A stretch of 32,940 nt of DNA from Candidatus Thorarchaeota archaeon (GTDB taxonomy: Archaea > Asgardarchaeota > Thorarchaeia > Thorarchaeales > Thorarchaeaceae): assembly GCA_004524565.1 (NCBI GenBank), contig SDNZ01000014.1, positions 1 through 32,940 of the forward strand. Direction: 5' to 3'. The stretch's first letter is position 1. Every line of letters begins with the position of its first letter. Made by a program: the position numbers and the translations under genes. Shown one piece after another: positions 24,325-31,956 of the stretch. Under the pieces are notes generated by a model, which searched no databases, was not told the DNA's origin, and worked only from the letters and a program-made list of their open reading frames with translations.

Positions 24325-25020
24325 ATGAGAATAGCATCTTTTATCGATATCAGCCTTGTTGATGTACCTAAGATTCCTGTCACTGTGATATTCACTAGTG
24401 GGTGCAATATGGACTGTGGATACTGTCAGAATGCTGAAATAATTCCTCTTGATTCTGGATCAGAGATGATTATTTCCGACATCGTTGAGAGTGTTCGTGA
24501 TAATCTATCGGATGGCTACTGCATCACTGGGGGCGAACCAACCATCCACAAAGATTTACCTCTCCTTATCAAAGCATTACGGGAGGACGGAGCTGGTCAT
24601 ATCAATCTAAATACTCAAGGGTCAGTTCCTGATATTCTGGAAAAATGCCTTCCGTACCTCGATTCGGTCTGGTTCGATATGAAAGCAGTTCCAGAAAGAT
24701 ATGCAGAGATAACCCGTGTGAAATTCGATCCATGGCCTCGAGTCCTTAGAAGTATCAAACTGCTCATTGATTCCAATGTGAGTTTCTGGCCTCGCACAAC
24801 ATATGTCGGTCGATTGATGAAGCCAACTGAGATTCTGGAAATTGCAAATCTCCTTCACGAGCTTGGTTTTCAAGGTGAATATCTTATTCAGAATTACTTG
24901 AAATCTTCTGGCACTCGCGAAAGTGAGGTTGTCAATTTTGAAGAACCAAACAAGAGCGAGTTGGAATCTCTAATTGATTCAATGCCCTCTGGAATCACAT
25001 TGAAACTCGAATGGCGTTAG
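24325..25020 (+). CDS. Radical SAM activating enzyme (NrdG/PflA-like)
   Basis: This 231-residue protein has the radical SAM cluster motif C-x3-C-x2-C at Cys27, Cys31 and Cys34 (SGCNMDCGYCQN). The SAM-binding glycine motif TGGEPT is at about 73-78, and VWFDMKAV follows later, the DxK-type motif of PflA relatives. It probably creates a glycyl radical on an anaerobic ribonucleotide reductase or similar glycyl radical enzyme, which would fit an anaerobic life. The partner enzyme is not in the window. It is transcribed alone, with a short leader, and GAGTAGAGG directly before ATG. Other COG1180-type activities are possible. Confidence 0.85.
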   Translation: MRIASFIDISLVDVPKIPVTVIFTSGCNMDCGYCQNAEIIPLDSGSEMIISDIVESVRDNLSDGYCITGGEPTIHKDLPLLIKALREDGAGHINLNTQGSVPDILEKCLPYLDSVWFDMKAVPERYAEITRVKFDPWPRVLRSIKLLIDSNVSFWPRTTYVGRLMKPTEILEIANLLHELGFQGEYLIQNYLKSSGTRESEVVNFEEPNKSELESLIDSMPSGITLKLEWR

Positions 25021-25046
25021 GACGAAATAGCACACACACAGACAAC

Positions 25047-25055
25047 CTTTTAAAC
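25047..25055 (+). promoter_or_regulatory. TATA-like element for proteasome alpha
   Basis: CTTTTAAAC, with ACAAC before it, lies about 75 bases upstream of the ATG at 25125, giving a leader of roughly 48 bases that contains GGAGTG (25109-25114). Confidence 0.45.
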
Positions 25056-25124
25056 TCCCTAGGGGACACCTTGGTTTGACCACGCCAGATACTAGGTGTT
25101 AATCTCCTGGAGTGTCATATTATC

Positions 25125-25862
25125 ATGTTTCCGACACAGAGTATGGGTTACGACCGAGCTATTACTGTCTTCAGCCCTGAAGGAAGACTGTATCAAGTTG
25201 AGTACGCAACAGAAGCTGTCCGACATGGACCGCTAGCCGTTGGTGTGAAAGCATCCGATGGTGTTGTACTAGCTGGAGAGAAGAGATCTCCACATGCACT
25301 TGCAGATCTTGAATCACTGAAGAAACTCCTTTTGATTGATGATCATGTTGGTACTGCTATTGCAGGTCTACATGCAGATGCGAGGAAGCTCATCGACCAA
25401 GCTCGAGTGCAGGCTCAGATAAACAGACTTAGTTATGATGAACCAATCTCTATCCAATCTCTCGTTGTTAACATCTGTGACACAAAACAACTTCATACAC
25501 AATATGGCGGTGCTCGTCCTTATGGTGTTTCATTGCTTCTTGGTGGCATTGATGACCACGGTCCGCAACTCTACACAACGGATCCATCTGGCTCATTCTG
25601 GGGTTGGAAGGCTGCAGCAATTGGAAAAGAAGCTGATGTAGTTCGTGATTTCTTCAGTGAACACTATAAACCAACTCTCAAGATTGATGCTGCTCTCGAC
25701 TTAGCTCTTAAGGGTCTCTTCAGATCTGAGGACTTGGCTGCTCTCGATGTATCTGAAAAATCTAAGACTGTAGAGATTGGAATGATTGATACAACTGATA
25801 AGATTTTCAAGATCTTGACAAATGAAGAAGTAGAAACTAAACTCGCAGCGCTCAAAGTGTAG
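25125..25862 (+). CDS. psmA: 20S proteasome alpha subunit
   Basis: This 245-residue protein forms the outer rings of the 20S proteasome, gating access of unfolded proteins to the proteolytic chamber. The N-terminal gate and alpha-signature (GYDRAITVFSPEGRLYQVEYATEAV) is intact, and the first threonine-nucleophile position of beta subunits is absent, as expected. Other marks are GVVLAGEKR, IAGLHADAR, YGGARPYGVSLLL and DPSGSFWGWKAAAIG. It stands alone, with no exosome or Rpp genes after it in the window. The next gene is convergent and ends nine bases away. Identification is secure. Confidence 0.98.
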   Translation: MFPTQSMGYDRAITVFSPEGRLYQVEYATEAVRHGPLAVGVKASDGVVLAGEKRSPHALADLESLKKLLLIDDHVGTAIAGLHADARKLIDQARVQAQINRLSYDEPISIQSLVVNICDTKQLHTQYGGARPYGVSLLLGGIDDHGPQLYTTDPSGSFWGWKAAAIGKEADVVRDFFSEHYKPTLKIDAALDLALKGLFRSEDLAALDVSEKSKTVEIGMIDTTDKIFKILTNEEVETKLAALKV

Positions 25863-25871
25863 TTCATTTGT

Positions 25872-26768
25872 TCAACTCTTGCATTGCTTGACTAATTGGT
25901 CAATAATAAGGCCAGCTATATCTAAACCTGTCACTCTTGCTAGTGCACTCCATGAAGGTGCAGCATTAGCTTCGATCACGCAAGGCCCATCAGGAGATTC
26001 AATGATATCCACTCCAGTATAATCTAGGTTCAATACTTCTGCAGTCTTCAATGCGCACTCTCTGTATTCAGAAGTAAGTTCTGTGACTTCGGCTTCACCA
26101 CCGCCATGAACATTGGTGCGCCATTCGCCCTCGATATCTTTTGGTACATATCTATACATTGCACCGACAAGTTCTCCTCCGATCACGAACGCTCTGATAT
26201 CTCTGTTAGGTTTTTGTATTAGTTCTTGAACGTATAGTACTTGCCCAAGCTGATGAATAAATTTCATAGCACGATATGTAAGCTCTTTGTGCTCTGCTCG
26301 GATCATTCCCATACCTCGAGCTCCAATGAGGGGTTTGATGATTACATCGCCTACCTCTTCAGCAAAATTAATGGCAGCCTCTAAATTCTCACCAATGTAT
26401 GTTCTTGGAACCCGAATACCTGCTTTGTTCAACGCAGTAAGGGTTGCATACTTGTCCTTGGCTCTTCGGAATGAGTATGCAGGATTCATTACGTAAATTC
26501 CTGCATCCTCAAAATGTTCAAGGAGACTGATTCTGTATGTGATTTGATCGCCAGTACCGAATCCAATTGTTCTGACTAAAATACCATGCATATTCGAAAC
26601 GTCTTCTTCATTCAGATGAATGAACTTGTTTGGAATCTGTGCGGCAATATCGGGCAATCGAAATGGCTTCGGTGTGTGCCCCTTAGCTTTGATTGCATCA
26701 ATCAGACCTGCAGTTGCCCAATTGTTCACATTCTCGTGATAGACTACTCCAAAAAGACGATTCGTCAT
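25872..26768 (-). CDS. RimK-family ATP-grasp ligase (MptN/CofF-like)
   Basis: This 298-residue ATP-grasp enzyme would join a glutamate or similar amino acid to a carboxylate. The ATP-binding lysine and glycine loop are in VIIKPLIGARGMGM, a second ATP motif is VLYVQELI, and the metal-binding end is VIEANAAPSW. Archaeal members add glutamate to tetrahydromethanopterin or coenzyme F420 (MptN, CofF) or act in LysW-linked synthesis (LysX). The pattern here fits the first group best, and the corrinoid genes nearby are consistent with methanopterin-based C1 metabolism (inference). The start is ATG 26768 with GAGGGT six bases before it, rather than the TTG at 26774. Confidence 0.8.
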   Translation of the reverse strand: MTNRLFGVVYHENVNNWATAGLIDAIKAKGHTPKPFRLPDIAAQIPNKFIHLNEEDVSNMHGILVRTIGFGTGDQITYRISLLEHFEDAGIYVMNPAYSFRRAKDKYATLTALNKAGIRVPRTYIGENLEAAINFAEEVGDVIIKPLIGARGMGMIRAEHKELTYRAMKFIHQLGQVLYVQELIQKPNRDIRAFVIGGELVGAMYRYVPKDIEGEWRTNVHGGGEAEVTELTSEYRECALKTAEVLNLDYTGVDIIESPDGPCVIEANAAPSWSALARVTGLDIAGLIIDQLVKQCKS

Positions 26769-26899
26769 AGGCAAACCCTCGTTTCTATGTAGATTTGTTT
26801 GGATGTGTTCTGTTAAAAGAGCTATCTACAGCACGACATTCTGTTAGCTAAGATAATCGTTAAGTACTCTCCATATCCCGTTGCGAAGACAAGGAGCGA

Positions 26900-26914
26900 A
26901 TGATTCTCGAATGA
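26900..26914 (+). other. Four-codon mini-ORF overlapping the carbonic-anhydrase-like start
   Basis: ATG at 26900, three bases after AAGGAG (26891-26896), encodes MILE and ends in a TGA that shares bases with ATG 26911. It has the same layout as the leader at 857-910. It may serve to load ribosomes for reinitiation, or the AAGGAG may simply serve ATG 26911 at a long spacing. Confidence 0.3.
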
Positions 26915-27918
26915 TCAACAAGCTTGTGGAAATGGCTGAAAAACTCTCTGAAGCGCGAAAGAAAGACCCTGAATTCTCATCTCGAATGGATGAAGCCGCC
27001 CAAGGACAAGCACCTAGATTTCTAATGATTTCACCAATCAAACGAAGCTCTCAGGACCTTCAACTATTCAATATGAAAATGGGCGACGTGTTTCATGGAA
27101 CCCGTGTTTCAAACGAACCACTATTATCACCTTCACAAGCCCCTATACTATTTGCTGGTCCTGCATCCTATAATCACGAATTTCCAGAGAAACGTGGTGT
27201 CATCCTTACGTTTGAACAAGATGAACCTGAAGGAATTATCAAAGAGTCGCTGGAAAGTGTCACTCTGCATCCTGACCTGCATGGACTGCCTGTGATTGTA
27301 TTTCGAGTAGATTATGAGCAAGGTAGAGCTCGTATATTTGCTCATGGAATGGGACGAAACTATGAGTCTGAGAATTGGCTATTATCCCGAGTACAAAGAC
27401 CTGATGAATTGGACACTGATACGCTAGTGCTAATCTGCTCCGATTCGCGAGTTCATCCCCCAATAACTCCCAAAGGTCTTCCCATGGCAATTCAAACATT
27501 GGGAGGATATCTTCCAAAATATACGGGGTTCGATGATGAAACCCTCCAGTTGGACAATTTCTTTGAAAATTGGCTATCAAAAGAAAATGATTCGCAACAT
27601 ATCCTCATCGTCGCGCATGGAAATTTTGAGGGTGAAGGGCCCTCTTGTGGGGCAGGAACAGCTTCTCTTAATTCCGATACTATTCCAAACGAAATCCTCC
27701 GATCAGTAATTGTTCAGCTTGAAAATGCTGCAAGACCTTTCGAATCCGAACCCGCCAGAACTGCTGAAGACCGAGTAAAATCATTATCTTCAGCTATACG
27801 GAAGAATCTCCTCACCTATCCTGCAGTTAAGGCAGTAGTTGATTCAAAAATTCCTGACTTCATCAAAATTCTTCTAATGGATACTATTAGTAATGTGCTG
27901 TCAACAACAGACGATTAA
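26911..27918 (+). CDS. Divergent beta-carbonic-anhydrase-like protein
   Basis: This 335-residue protein has an unknown N-terminal half (to about 165) and a C-terminal half with the beta-carbonic anhydrase zinc pattern. CSDSR gives Cys176, Asp178 and Arg180, and IVAHGNFEGEGPSCGAG gives His236 and Cys246. In ordinary members the second pair is HxxC; here nine residues separate them, an insertion inside the zinc site. The fold may bind zinc but have lost or changed the CO2/bicarbonate reaction. The start chosen is ATG 26911; a TTG at 26881 is in frame. It is transcribed alone, converging with the Mrr-like nuclease gene four bases away. I do not recognise a family for the N-terminal half. Confidence 0.55.
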   Translation: MINKLVEMAEKLSEARKKDPEFSSRMDEAAQGQAPRFLMISPIKRSSQDLQLFNMKMGDVFHGTRVSNEPLLSPSQAPILFAGPASYNHEFPEKRGVILTFEQDEPEGIIKESLESVTLHPDLHGLPVIVFRVDYEQGRARIFAHGMGRNYESENWLLSRVQRPDELDTDTLVLICSDSRVHPPITPKGLPMAIQTLGGYLPKYTGFDDETLQLDNFFENWLSKENDSQHILIVAHGNFEGEGPSCGAGTASLNSDTIPNEILRSVIVQLENAARPFESEPARTAEDRVKSLSSAIRKNLLTYPAVKAVVDSKIPDFIKILLMDTISNVLSTTDD

Positions 27919-27922
27919 CAAT

Positions 27923-28588
27923 TTAGAATAGACCACTGTAAGATACAATCCGGTCCTCGTAGATTTCAAAATCTTGGATGAACGAGTTAAATTTGAACAC
28001 AGGGACAACCGGAACTCCCTCGTGCATCTCGACCTCTTCCACAAGCCAAGTAACCATGGTTGGAAAGATAATATATTGACCCTTTATCATAGAAGGTATC
28101 TTTTTGGATAATCGCTCGAGCTGGGAAGTAAGTCTGCTTGTACGCTCTTTCTGTTTCTCAGCTGCAGTTCGCAAAGCTGATGTTTTTCCTCCTCTCACAC
28201 TCCACATTTTTGCATCCACAGAAAGTGCTGTACGACCACGAATACCGATTACATCAATTTCCATTCCCTTAACAACTGATGTTCCTTTTCTTCTGAAACT
28301 CTCAGTACACCGAAAACTATTCTCAGTTAAGATACTAGCAACCAATCCTTCAAAATCTTTCCAAGTCATCAGTTTTACAACATCTGCTATTTCTACTCCT
28401 ATTTTAGTAGCCAGCATTGCGAGGTCTATTCTCTTCTCCCTATTGACGAGAATCGTGCCTTCCTCGTTAATGAGAAGATTGAGATTTCTACAGAGGTCCA
28501 TATCCAAAGTCTCTAGATCTTCTGCTATTCCAGATTCTTTTGATTGGTCTAAAATTTCCATAATAGTTGACTTGAGAGTGATATTCAT
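27923..28588 (-). CDS. Mrr-like PD-(D/E)XK endonuclease-fold protein
   Basis: This 221-residue protein has a helical N-terminal 70 residues and then a restriction-endonuclease-like core. Glu80 is in TWKDFEGLVASIL, Asp112 in MEIDVIG, and Asp125-x-Lys127 in LSVDAKMW, spaced as in Mrr/Holliday-resolvase-like enzymes. It is likely a DNA nuclease, perhaps of repair or modified-DNA restriction. No modification or helicase partner is adjacent. A palindrome-containing promoter region is shared with the divergent gene at 28653. Archaeal proteins of this kind are mostly uncharacterised. Confidence 0.65.
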   Translation of the reverse strand: MNITLKSTIMEILDQSKESGIAEDLETLDMDLCRNLNLLINEEGTILVNREKRIDLAMLATKIGVEIADVVKLMTWKDFEGLVASILTENSFRCTESFRRKGTSVVKGMEIDVIGIRGRTALSVDAKMWSVRGGKTSALRTAAEKQKERTSRLTSQLERLSKKIPSMIKGQYIIFPTMVTWLVEEVEMHEGVPVVPVFKFNSFIQDFEIYEDRIVSYSGLF

Positions 28589-28602
28589 TCTAGATTTTCA
28601 TT

Positions 28603-28628
28603 TACTGAGTTAGTTTTTAAGCTCAGTA
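28603..28628. promoter_or_regulatory. Inverted repeat enclosing a divergent TATA region
   Basis: TACTGAG (28603-28609) and CTCAGTA (28622-28628) are perfect 7-base arms around a 12-base spacer containing TTTTTAAG, a TATA-like element usable in both directions. The site lies between the nuclease gene and the divergent hypothetical gene, so a regulator binding here could control both. Confidence 0.45.
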
Positions 28629-28652
28629 GGTAACAAAGTAATAGGTGGGTCT

Positions 28653-29147
28653 ATGTCAGAAATTAAAGTTGGTTGGGTACGAGTTCTGAAAGCATTCGAT
28701 GATTGGATAGACTACGAGTCCACTGAATTCGGACCTTATACTGGTTACTTTTCTCTGGATAATCTCAGAGACCTAATGCATTCAGAACGAATTGGTTGGA
28801 TGGTTTCTATGTATGAGGAAATAATTCCTGGACGTGTTCAAAAATGTAAGAATGCCGGTGTGGCTTTCGAGGATTTCCTACCATACATGCCGGATCCTGA
28901 GGCACGAGAGATTGTTCAATCAATGATAGATCTTACCCAAGTGCTAACGGATGATATGCTAGCGATGAGTGATACGATTAACAGCATGAAAGAAGATTAT
29001 GAGTCCGGTGGATTTGATGATGCTGTTCCTTATCTTGCTGATCTAGCAGATTCAGAAGAAAACATTAGACATCACATGAGTCTATTTAGTCAGGGATTTA
29101 ATCAACTAAGTAAGATGGGTCTCGAAATGCCAGATATGGAATCCTAA
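28653..29147 (+). CDS. Small helical protein of unknown function
   Basis: A 164-residue acidic protein, predicted mostly helical, with no motif I recognise. It has two aromatic-rich segments early (GWVRVLKAFDDWIDY, FGPYTGYFSL) and long amphipathic helices later (MIDLTQVLTDDMLAMSD, ENIRHHMSLFSQGFNQL). The ATG at 28653 is preceded by GGTGGG, a good ribosome-binding site. It is the only gene on its strand here and faces the Mrr-like nuclease across the shared palindromic promoter. A ligand-binding helical bundle is possible. Confidence 0.7.
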   Translation: MSEIKVGWVRVLKAFDDWIDYESTEFGPYTGYFSLDNLRDLMHSERIGWMVSMYEEIIPGRVQKCKNAGVAFEDFLPYMPDPEAREIVQSMIDLTQVLTDDMLAMSDTINSMKEDYESGGFDDAVPYLADLADSEENIRHHMSLFSQGFNQLSKMGLEMPDMES

Positions 29148-29236
29148 ACTTATCGAATTGATGGTTTTAGGAAAATTTAAGTGAAAATTCTCTTGGATTG
29201 TGGTTGACCCACTTAGAATGTGAGGTGAAAAACGCA

Positions 29237-29335
29237 ATGGGTACTGAAACCACATACTCTGCCCATCATTATCGGGTCTCAAACGCGAAAGGTGACTACC
29301 AAATTACGTCACGAGGTGAACGTGTTCTCCAGTGA
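29237..29335 (+). CDS. 32-residue leader ORF before the winged-helix gene
   Basis: ATG 29237 lies eight bases after GAGGTGA (29222-29228), a far better ribosome-binding site than any before the following gene. It encodes MGTETTYSAHHYRVSNAKGD and 12 more residues ending at TGA 29333-29335, overlapping the beginning of the regulator frame. The end (YQITSRGERVLQ) looks like a winged-helix wing. It may be a regulatory leader peptide, or the true N-terminus of the next protein separated by a frameshift. Confidence 0.4.
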   Translation: MGTETTYSAHHYRVSNAKGDYQITSRGERVLQ

Positions 29336-29651
29336 CCGTAAGGTCTCTACTACTAGTTTTAACAGTCTTGCAGCATCGTTCTTCAGATTAGCAGATGCTA
29401 GAATGAGTGATACTCAGAAGACTGTTCTGAAATTAAGTTGTCAATTACTTAAATTCAATGACCTGACGGTGACTGCATTAGCAGACTTAGTCTCCCGTAG
29501 ATCTAATGTTCCATATAGCACAGTAAAGTGGAACCTACGCTCACTAAAGGAGATGGGGTTGCTGACTTGCGGTAATTTACTCCGGAAGGGAGAGCACGCC
29601 AGTCTAACGCGTGAGGCTCGAATGTTGGCAGACTATTTCGAACAAGAATAA
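29292..29651 (+). CDS. Winged-helix transcriptional regulator
   Basis: A 119-residue protein whose second half is a winged helix: SDTQKTVLKLSCQLL, then LADLVSRRSNVPYSTVKWNLRSL as HTH, then GLLTCGNLLRKGEHASLT as wing. The first in-frame start is GTG 29292 with no ribosome-binding site; GTG 29322 and ATG 29403 are also possible. The 32-codon ORF that overlaps its 5' part has the strong site, so either coupling or a frameshift must be considered. It ends just before a strong terminator. Regulation of a neighbouring gene is possible but not shown. Confidence 0.6.
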   Translation: MTTKLRHEVNVFSSDRKVSTTSFNSLAASFFRLADARMSDTQKTVLKLSCQLLKFNDLTVTALADLVSRRSNVPYSTVKWNLRSLKEMGLLTCGNLLRKGEHASLTREARMLADYFEQE

Positions 29652-29659
29652 CATTAGAT

Positions 29660-29695
29660 ACGGGTGGGCTCCTTGGAGTCCATCCGTCTTTTTTT
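29660..29695 (+). terminator. Strong intrinsic-type terminator hairpin
   Basis: ACGGGTGGGCTCC and GGAGTCCATCCGT can form a stem of up to 13 pairs, two of them G-U, around TT, followed by a run of seven T (29689-29695). It lies nine bases after the stop of the winged-helix gene and should end its transcript. Confidence 0.7.
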
Positions 29696-29717
29696 CCCAA
29701 GGCAATCAAGAGAAGAA

Positions 29718-29734
29718 ACAGAGTGCTTCTCTGT
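29718..29734. other. Hairpin between convergent genes
   Basis: ACAGAG and CTCTGT flank TGCTT, with a possible extension by GAGAA and TCTC across a bulge. There is no T-run. It lies in the 118-base gap between two convergent genes. Confidence 0.35.
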
Positions 29735-29739
29735 TCTCT

Positions 29740-29768
29740 ACCGCAACTGCAACGCTTTACGTTGCGGT
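29740..29768. other. Hairpin with an alternative nested pairing
   Basis: ACCGCAAC (29740-29747) pairs with GTTGCGGT (29761-29768). The inner GCAACG and CGTTGC (around CTTTA) can pair instead. It is immediately downstream, on the minus strand, of the gene ending at 29770, and may terminate or stabilise that transcript. Confidence 0.4.
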
Positions 29769-29769
29769 T

Positions 29770-30429
29770 TCATCGCATCTTCTTCTCGAATAGCTCCCAC
29801 CCGTCTTTGATGAGTGCTTTTGCCTTGACGAGATTGGTTGAACACGCAAGAACAATGTCTACAGTTTTGCTCTCATCAGGACCAAGATTCCTATGATTCC
29901 ATTGGAGACCTGTAGCAATGTCTTTCGGGCCTAACTCAAGGTTCTTCTTGAGGTCGCGAGTTTCACCATCTACCTTCAGCCTGAGTGGAGATGCTATCTC
30001 CCAAGCATCTGATACTGGTTTTGAAGCCATGGCAACACACAAAGGATTGTCATCACATGCTGATATCAGACCCATTTCTCCATCGTAGACTCCAATATCG
30101 TCTTTATAGCTTGCCGGGCCACCAACATCGAAGTCCATGAAGTTATACAATTTCAAATCTTCAATGAGTTTATCACTGAGATTCGTAATCCTGTGGCGAA
30201 TCAGCATGATCGGCTTGTTGTAGCTCCATACCTCAATATCGAATCTTGCCATGGGTGAATCGCTACCAAATGGATTGTGATTCAGAACAACTCTTGCTCG
30301 ACCCTTTTCAGATTCTTTACTGGCGATTGAGATTGTTTCTCTCTCAGTCGAGCTTACTTCGTAAAGAACACCATCAACAAGGTATGTGAGCCAAAAGCCT
30401 CCCTTGGTGTCTGCAGGATTTCTGAGCAT
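29770..30429 (-). CDS. Beta-rich protein of unknown function, N-terminus uncertain
   Basis: A 219-residue ORF from ATG 30429 with alternating beta strands typical of a beta-sandwich (FWLTYLVDGVLYEVSS, ARFDIEVWSYNKPIMLIRHRI, KTVDIVLACS). I recognise no family for certain; carbohydrate-enzyme accessory sandwich domains come closest in feel. The frame stays open 23 codons upstream, to a TGA at 30499-30501, and reads sensibly there (GHGRLGFYIIRLSLIDANGK), but has no ATG. A different frame farther upstream also reads plausibly, so a frameshift or a broken gene is possible. Confidence 0.55.
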   Translation of the reverse strand: MLRNPADTKGGFWLTYLVDGVLYEVSSTERETISIASKESEKGRARVVLNHNPFGSDSPMARFDIEVWSYNKPIMLIRHRITNLSDKLIEDLKLYNFMDFDVGGPASYKDDIGVYDGEMGLISACDDNPLCVAMASKPVSDAWEIASPLRLKVDGETRDLKKNLELGPKDIATGLQWNHRNLGPDESKTVDIVLACSTNLVKAKALIKDGWELFEKKMR

Positions 30430-30617
30430 TAGTTGTTCTTTTCCATTCGCATCGATCAGACTGAGGCGTATGATGTAGAAACCCAGGCGACCATGACCTC
30501 AGGATGAACACTCAAGTGTATATGAAACGTCCAACCTCGGTTTCCGGTTCCCAGTTTCGAGGATTTCAGACATGACCGATCACTGTACCTATGCTACGTA
30601 GGAATTGCGCTAATCGT

Positions 30618-30626
30618 GATATAAAC
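30618..30626 (+). promoter_or_regulatory. TATA-like element upstream of the coiled-coil gene
   Basis: GATATAAAC gives a fair archaeal TATA match. Initiation would fall near 30643-30648, which coincides with the start of the 25-codon ORF and would make that ORF leaderless. Confidence 0.35.
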
Positions 30627-30642
30627 ATCAGTATTGGTCATA

Positions 30643-30720
30643 ATGAAGGAATATGGACAAACTCTCACAAGTCATAAAGTTGATAAACAGGGCGATAAAA
30701 TCAGTATCAAGTCAGGGTAG
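30643..30720 (+). CDS. 25-residue ORF before the coiled-coil gene
   Basis: ATG 30643 opens 25 codons (MKEYGQTLTSHKVDKQGDKI and five more) ending with TAG at 30718-30720, nine bases before the start of the coiled-coil protein. There is no ribosome-binding site, but the TATA spacing suggests a leaderless start. It could be a leader peptide or chance. Confidence 0.3.
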   Translation: MKEYGQTLTSHKVDKQGDKISIKSG

Positions 30721-30729
30721 GTTTTCTTG

Positions 30730-31956
30730 ATGACTAGTCTCACCGTTGAACAATTGCAAAAATGGTATCGAAAACAGCTTAAGAATAAATCAAGCGATTT
30801 TCTCAAACAAGCTGAAAAGAGCTACAAGATTGTTGAAAGAGCTCTTGTAGACGTGGAAGAACTAGTCAAAGCTTTCGAGAATGAAGAAATAGATGAAACA
30901 GATGGTATTGCTTCTCGATTTGCATTAAAAGTCAAAGAAATTGTCGAAGACTTCGATGTCGACAAAGATATCACATACGAAGGCACAGAAGCTATGCAAG
31001 CAGAGATCCAACGATTTATCCAAGAGCTTTGGGGAGCTGGAGCCCGATGGATTAGAAGATTGGACAAGAGATACAAGACTACAATCAAATCTCTTGATGT
31101 TGCTATGAAAGAACTTGCTAAAGAAATGAAAAAGATTGGAAAACTACTCTACGATTATAGTTGGGTAAAAGATCTCGAGCGTATTGGAGGTCGAATAGAA
31201 ACACTTCATGATCTTACTTTCAGTAAAGAGATATTCGAAGAGCAGATACAGACTGTTCGTTCTAAAATCCATACTGCTGAAATGGAGTACAATTCTGCAA
31301 AGAAGGCTTATGGTTCATTCACCGAAACCTCCAATGTTGCAGAACTACTAAGTCTGGACGAACAAGCCGAACACGTTTCAAGCATCCTCAAAATGAAGAT
31401 GAATCCGTTAAAGAAACAAGTGAAGAAATTCCTGCAGAGTGATACTGGTGTACGATTTGGACCTGCAGGTCAAAAAGCACTCATAGATTATTTTGATGAC
31501 CCATACACTGCAATAGCTGAAGAGCCTGTGGGATATCCCGGTCTTGTTGAAGGTCTCTCTGGACTGCAAGAAGCAATTGAAACTAAGAAGATCTCATTGA
31601 AAGATCGATTAGCTCGACGAGCAGTTGAAGAAATTGGGATGATTCGGGATGGTGGGCTTCAGGATCTTCAGAACCAAGCAAAAGAAATCGAAGAAAAGAG
31701 ACATACTTATGCTGGATCGGACGTCTATAAACAAAGTGCTGAATTTGAATCAAATTTGACTGAAGCAAAGAAGAATCTAGACTATCACAGGAATGACCTT
31801 CTGCGTATCCGTGACGACCTTCAACGGCAAATTAGCAAAGTCGATGAGTTCAAGGTGCGAATTGAAGCTGAAATCCTGGAATCATTCTCAGAAAAGGTTA
31901 CTATTCAATTAGAGGTTTCCCTTGAGCCTCTTATTGCCTTATGTACAATTGAGTGA
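30730..31956 (+). CDS. Long coiled-coil protein of unknown function
   Basis: A 408-residue, highly charged protein rich in Lys, Glu, Gln and Leu with long heptad-like stretches (about 20-50, 110-150, 165-200, 310-390), suggesting an elongated coiled coil. There is a less regular central part with FGPAGQKALIDYFDDPYTAIAEE-type sequence (about 250-280). No ATPase, membrane or catalytic motif is seen. The start is ATG 30730 behind GGGTAGG, with a TTG three bases earlier. Its last 35 bases overlap the DTD2 start, so the two are probably co-expressed. It may be a structural, cytoskeletal or chaperone-like protein; I recognise no family. Confidence 0.8.
   Translation: MTSLTVEQLQKWYRKQLKNKSSDFLKQAEKSYKIVERALVDVEELVKAFENEEIDETDGIASRFALKVKEIVEDFDVDKDITYEGTEAMQAEIQRFIQELWGAGARWIRRLDKRYKTTIKSLDVAMKELAKEMKKIGKLLYDYSWVKDLERIGGRIETLHDLTFSKEIFEEQIQTVRSKIHTAEMEYNSAKKAYGSFTETSNVAELLSLDEQAEHVSSILKMKMNPLKKQVKKFLQSDTGVRFGPAGQKALIDYFDDPYTAIAEEPVGYPGLVEGLSGLQEAIETKKISLKDRLARRAVEEIGMIRDGGLQDLQNQAKEIEEKRHTYAGSDVYKQSAEFESNLTEAKKNLDYHRNDLLRIRDDLQRQISKVDEFKVRIEAEILESFSEKVTIQLEVSLEPLIALCTIE

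Noticed and set aside
28104-28613. 169-codon plus-strand ORF
   Set aside because: Although long, it is antisense to the Mrr-like nuclease, Ser-rich, and has no motif or ribosome-binding site.
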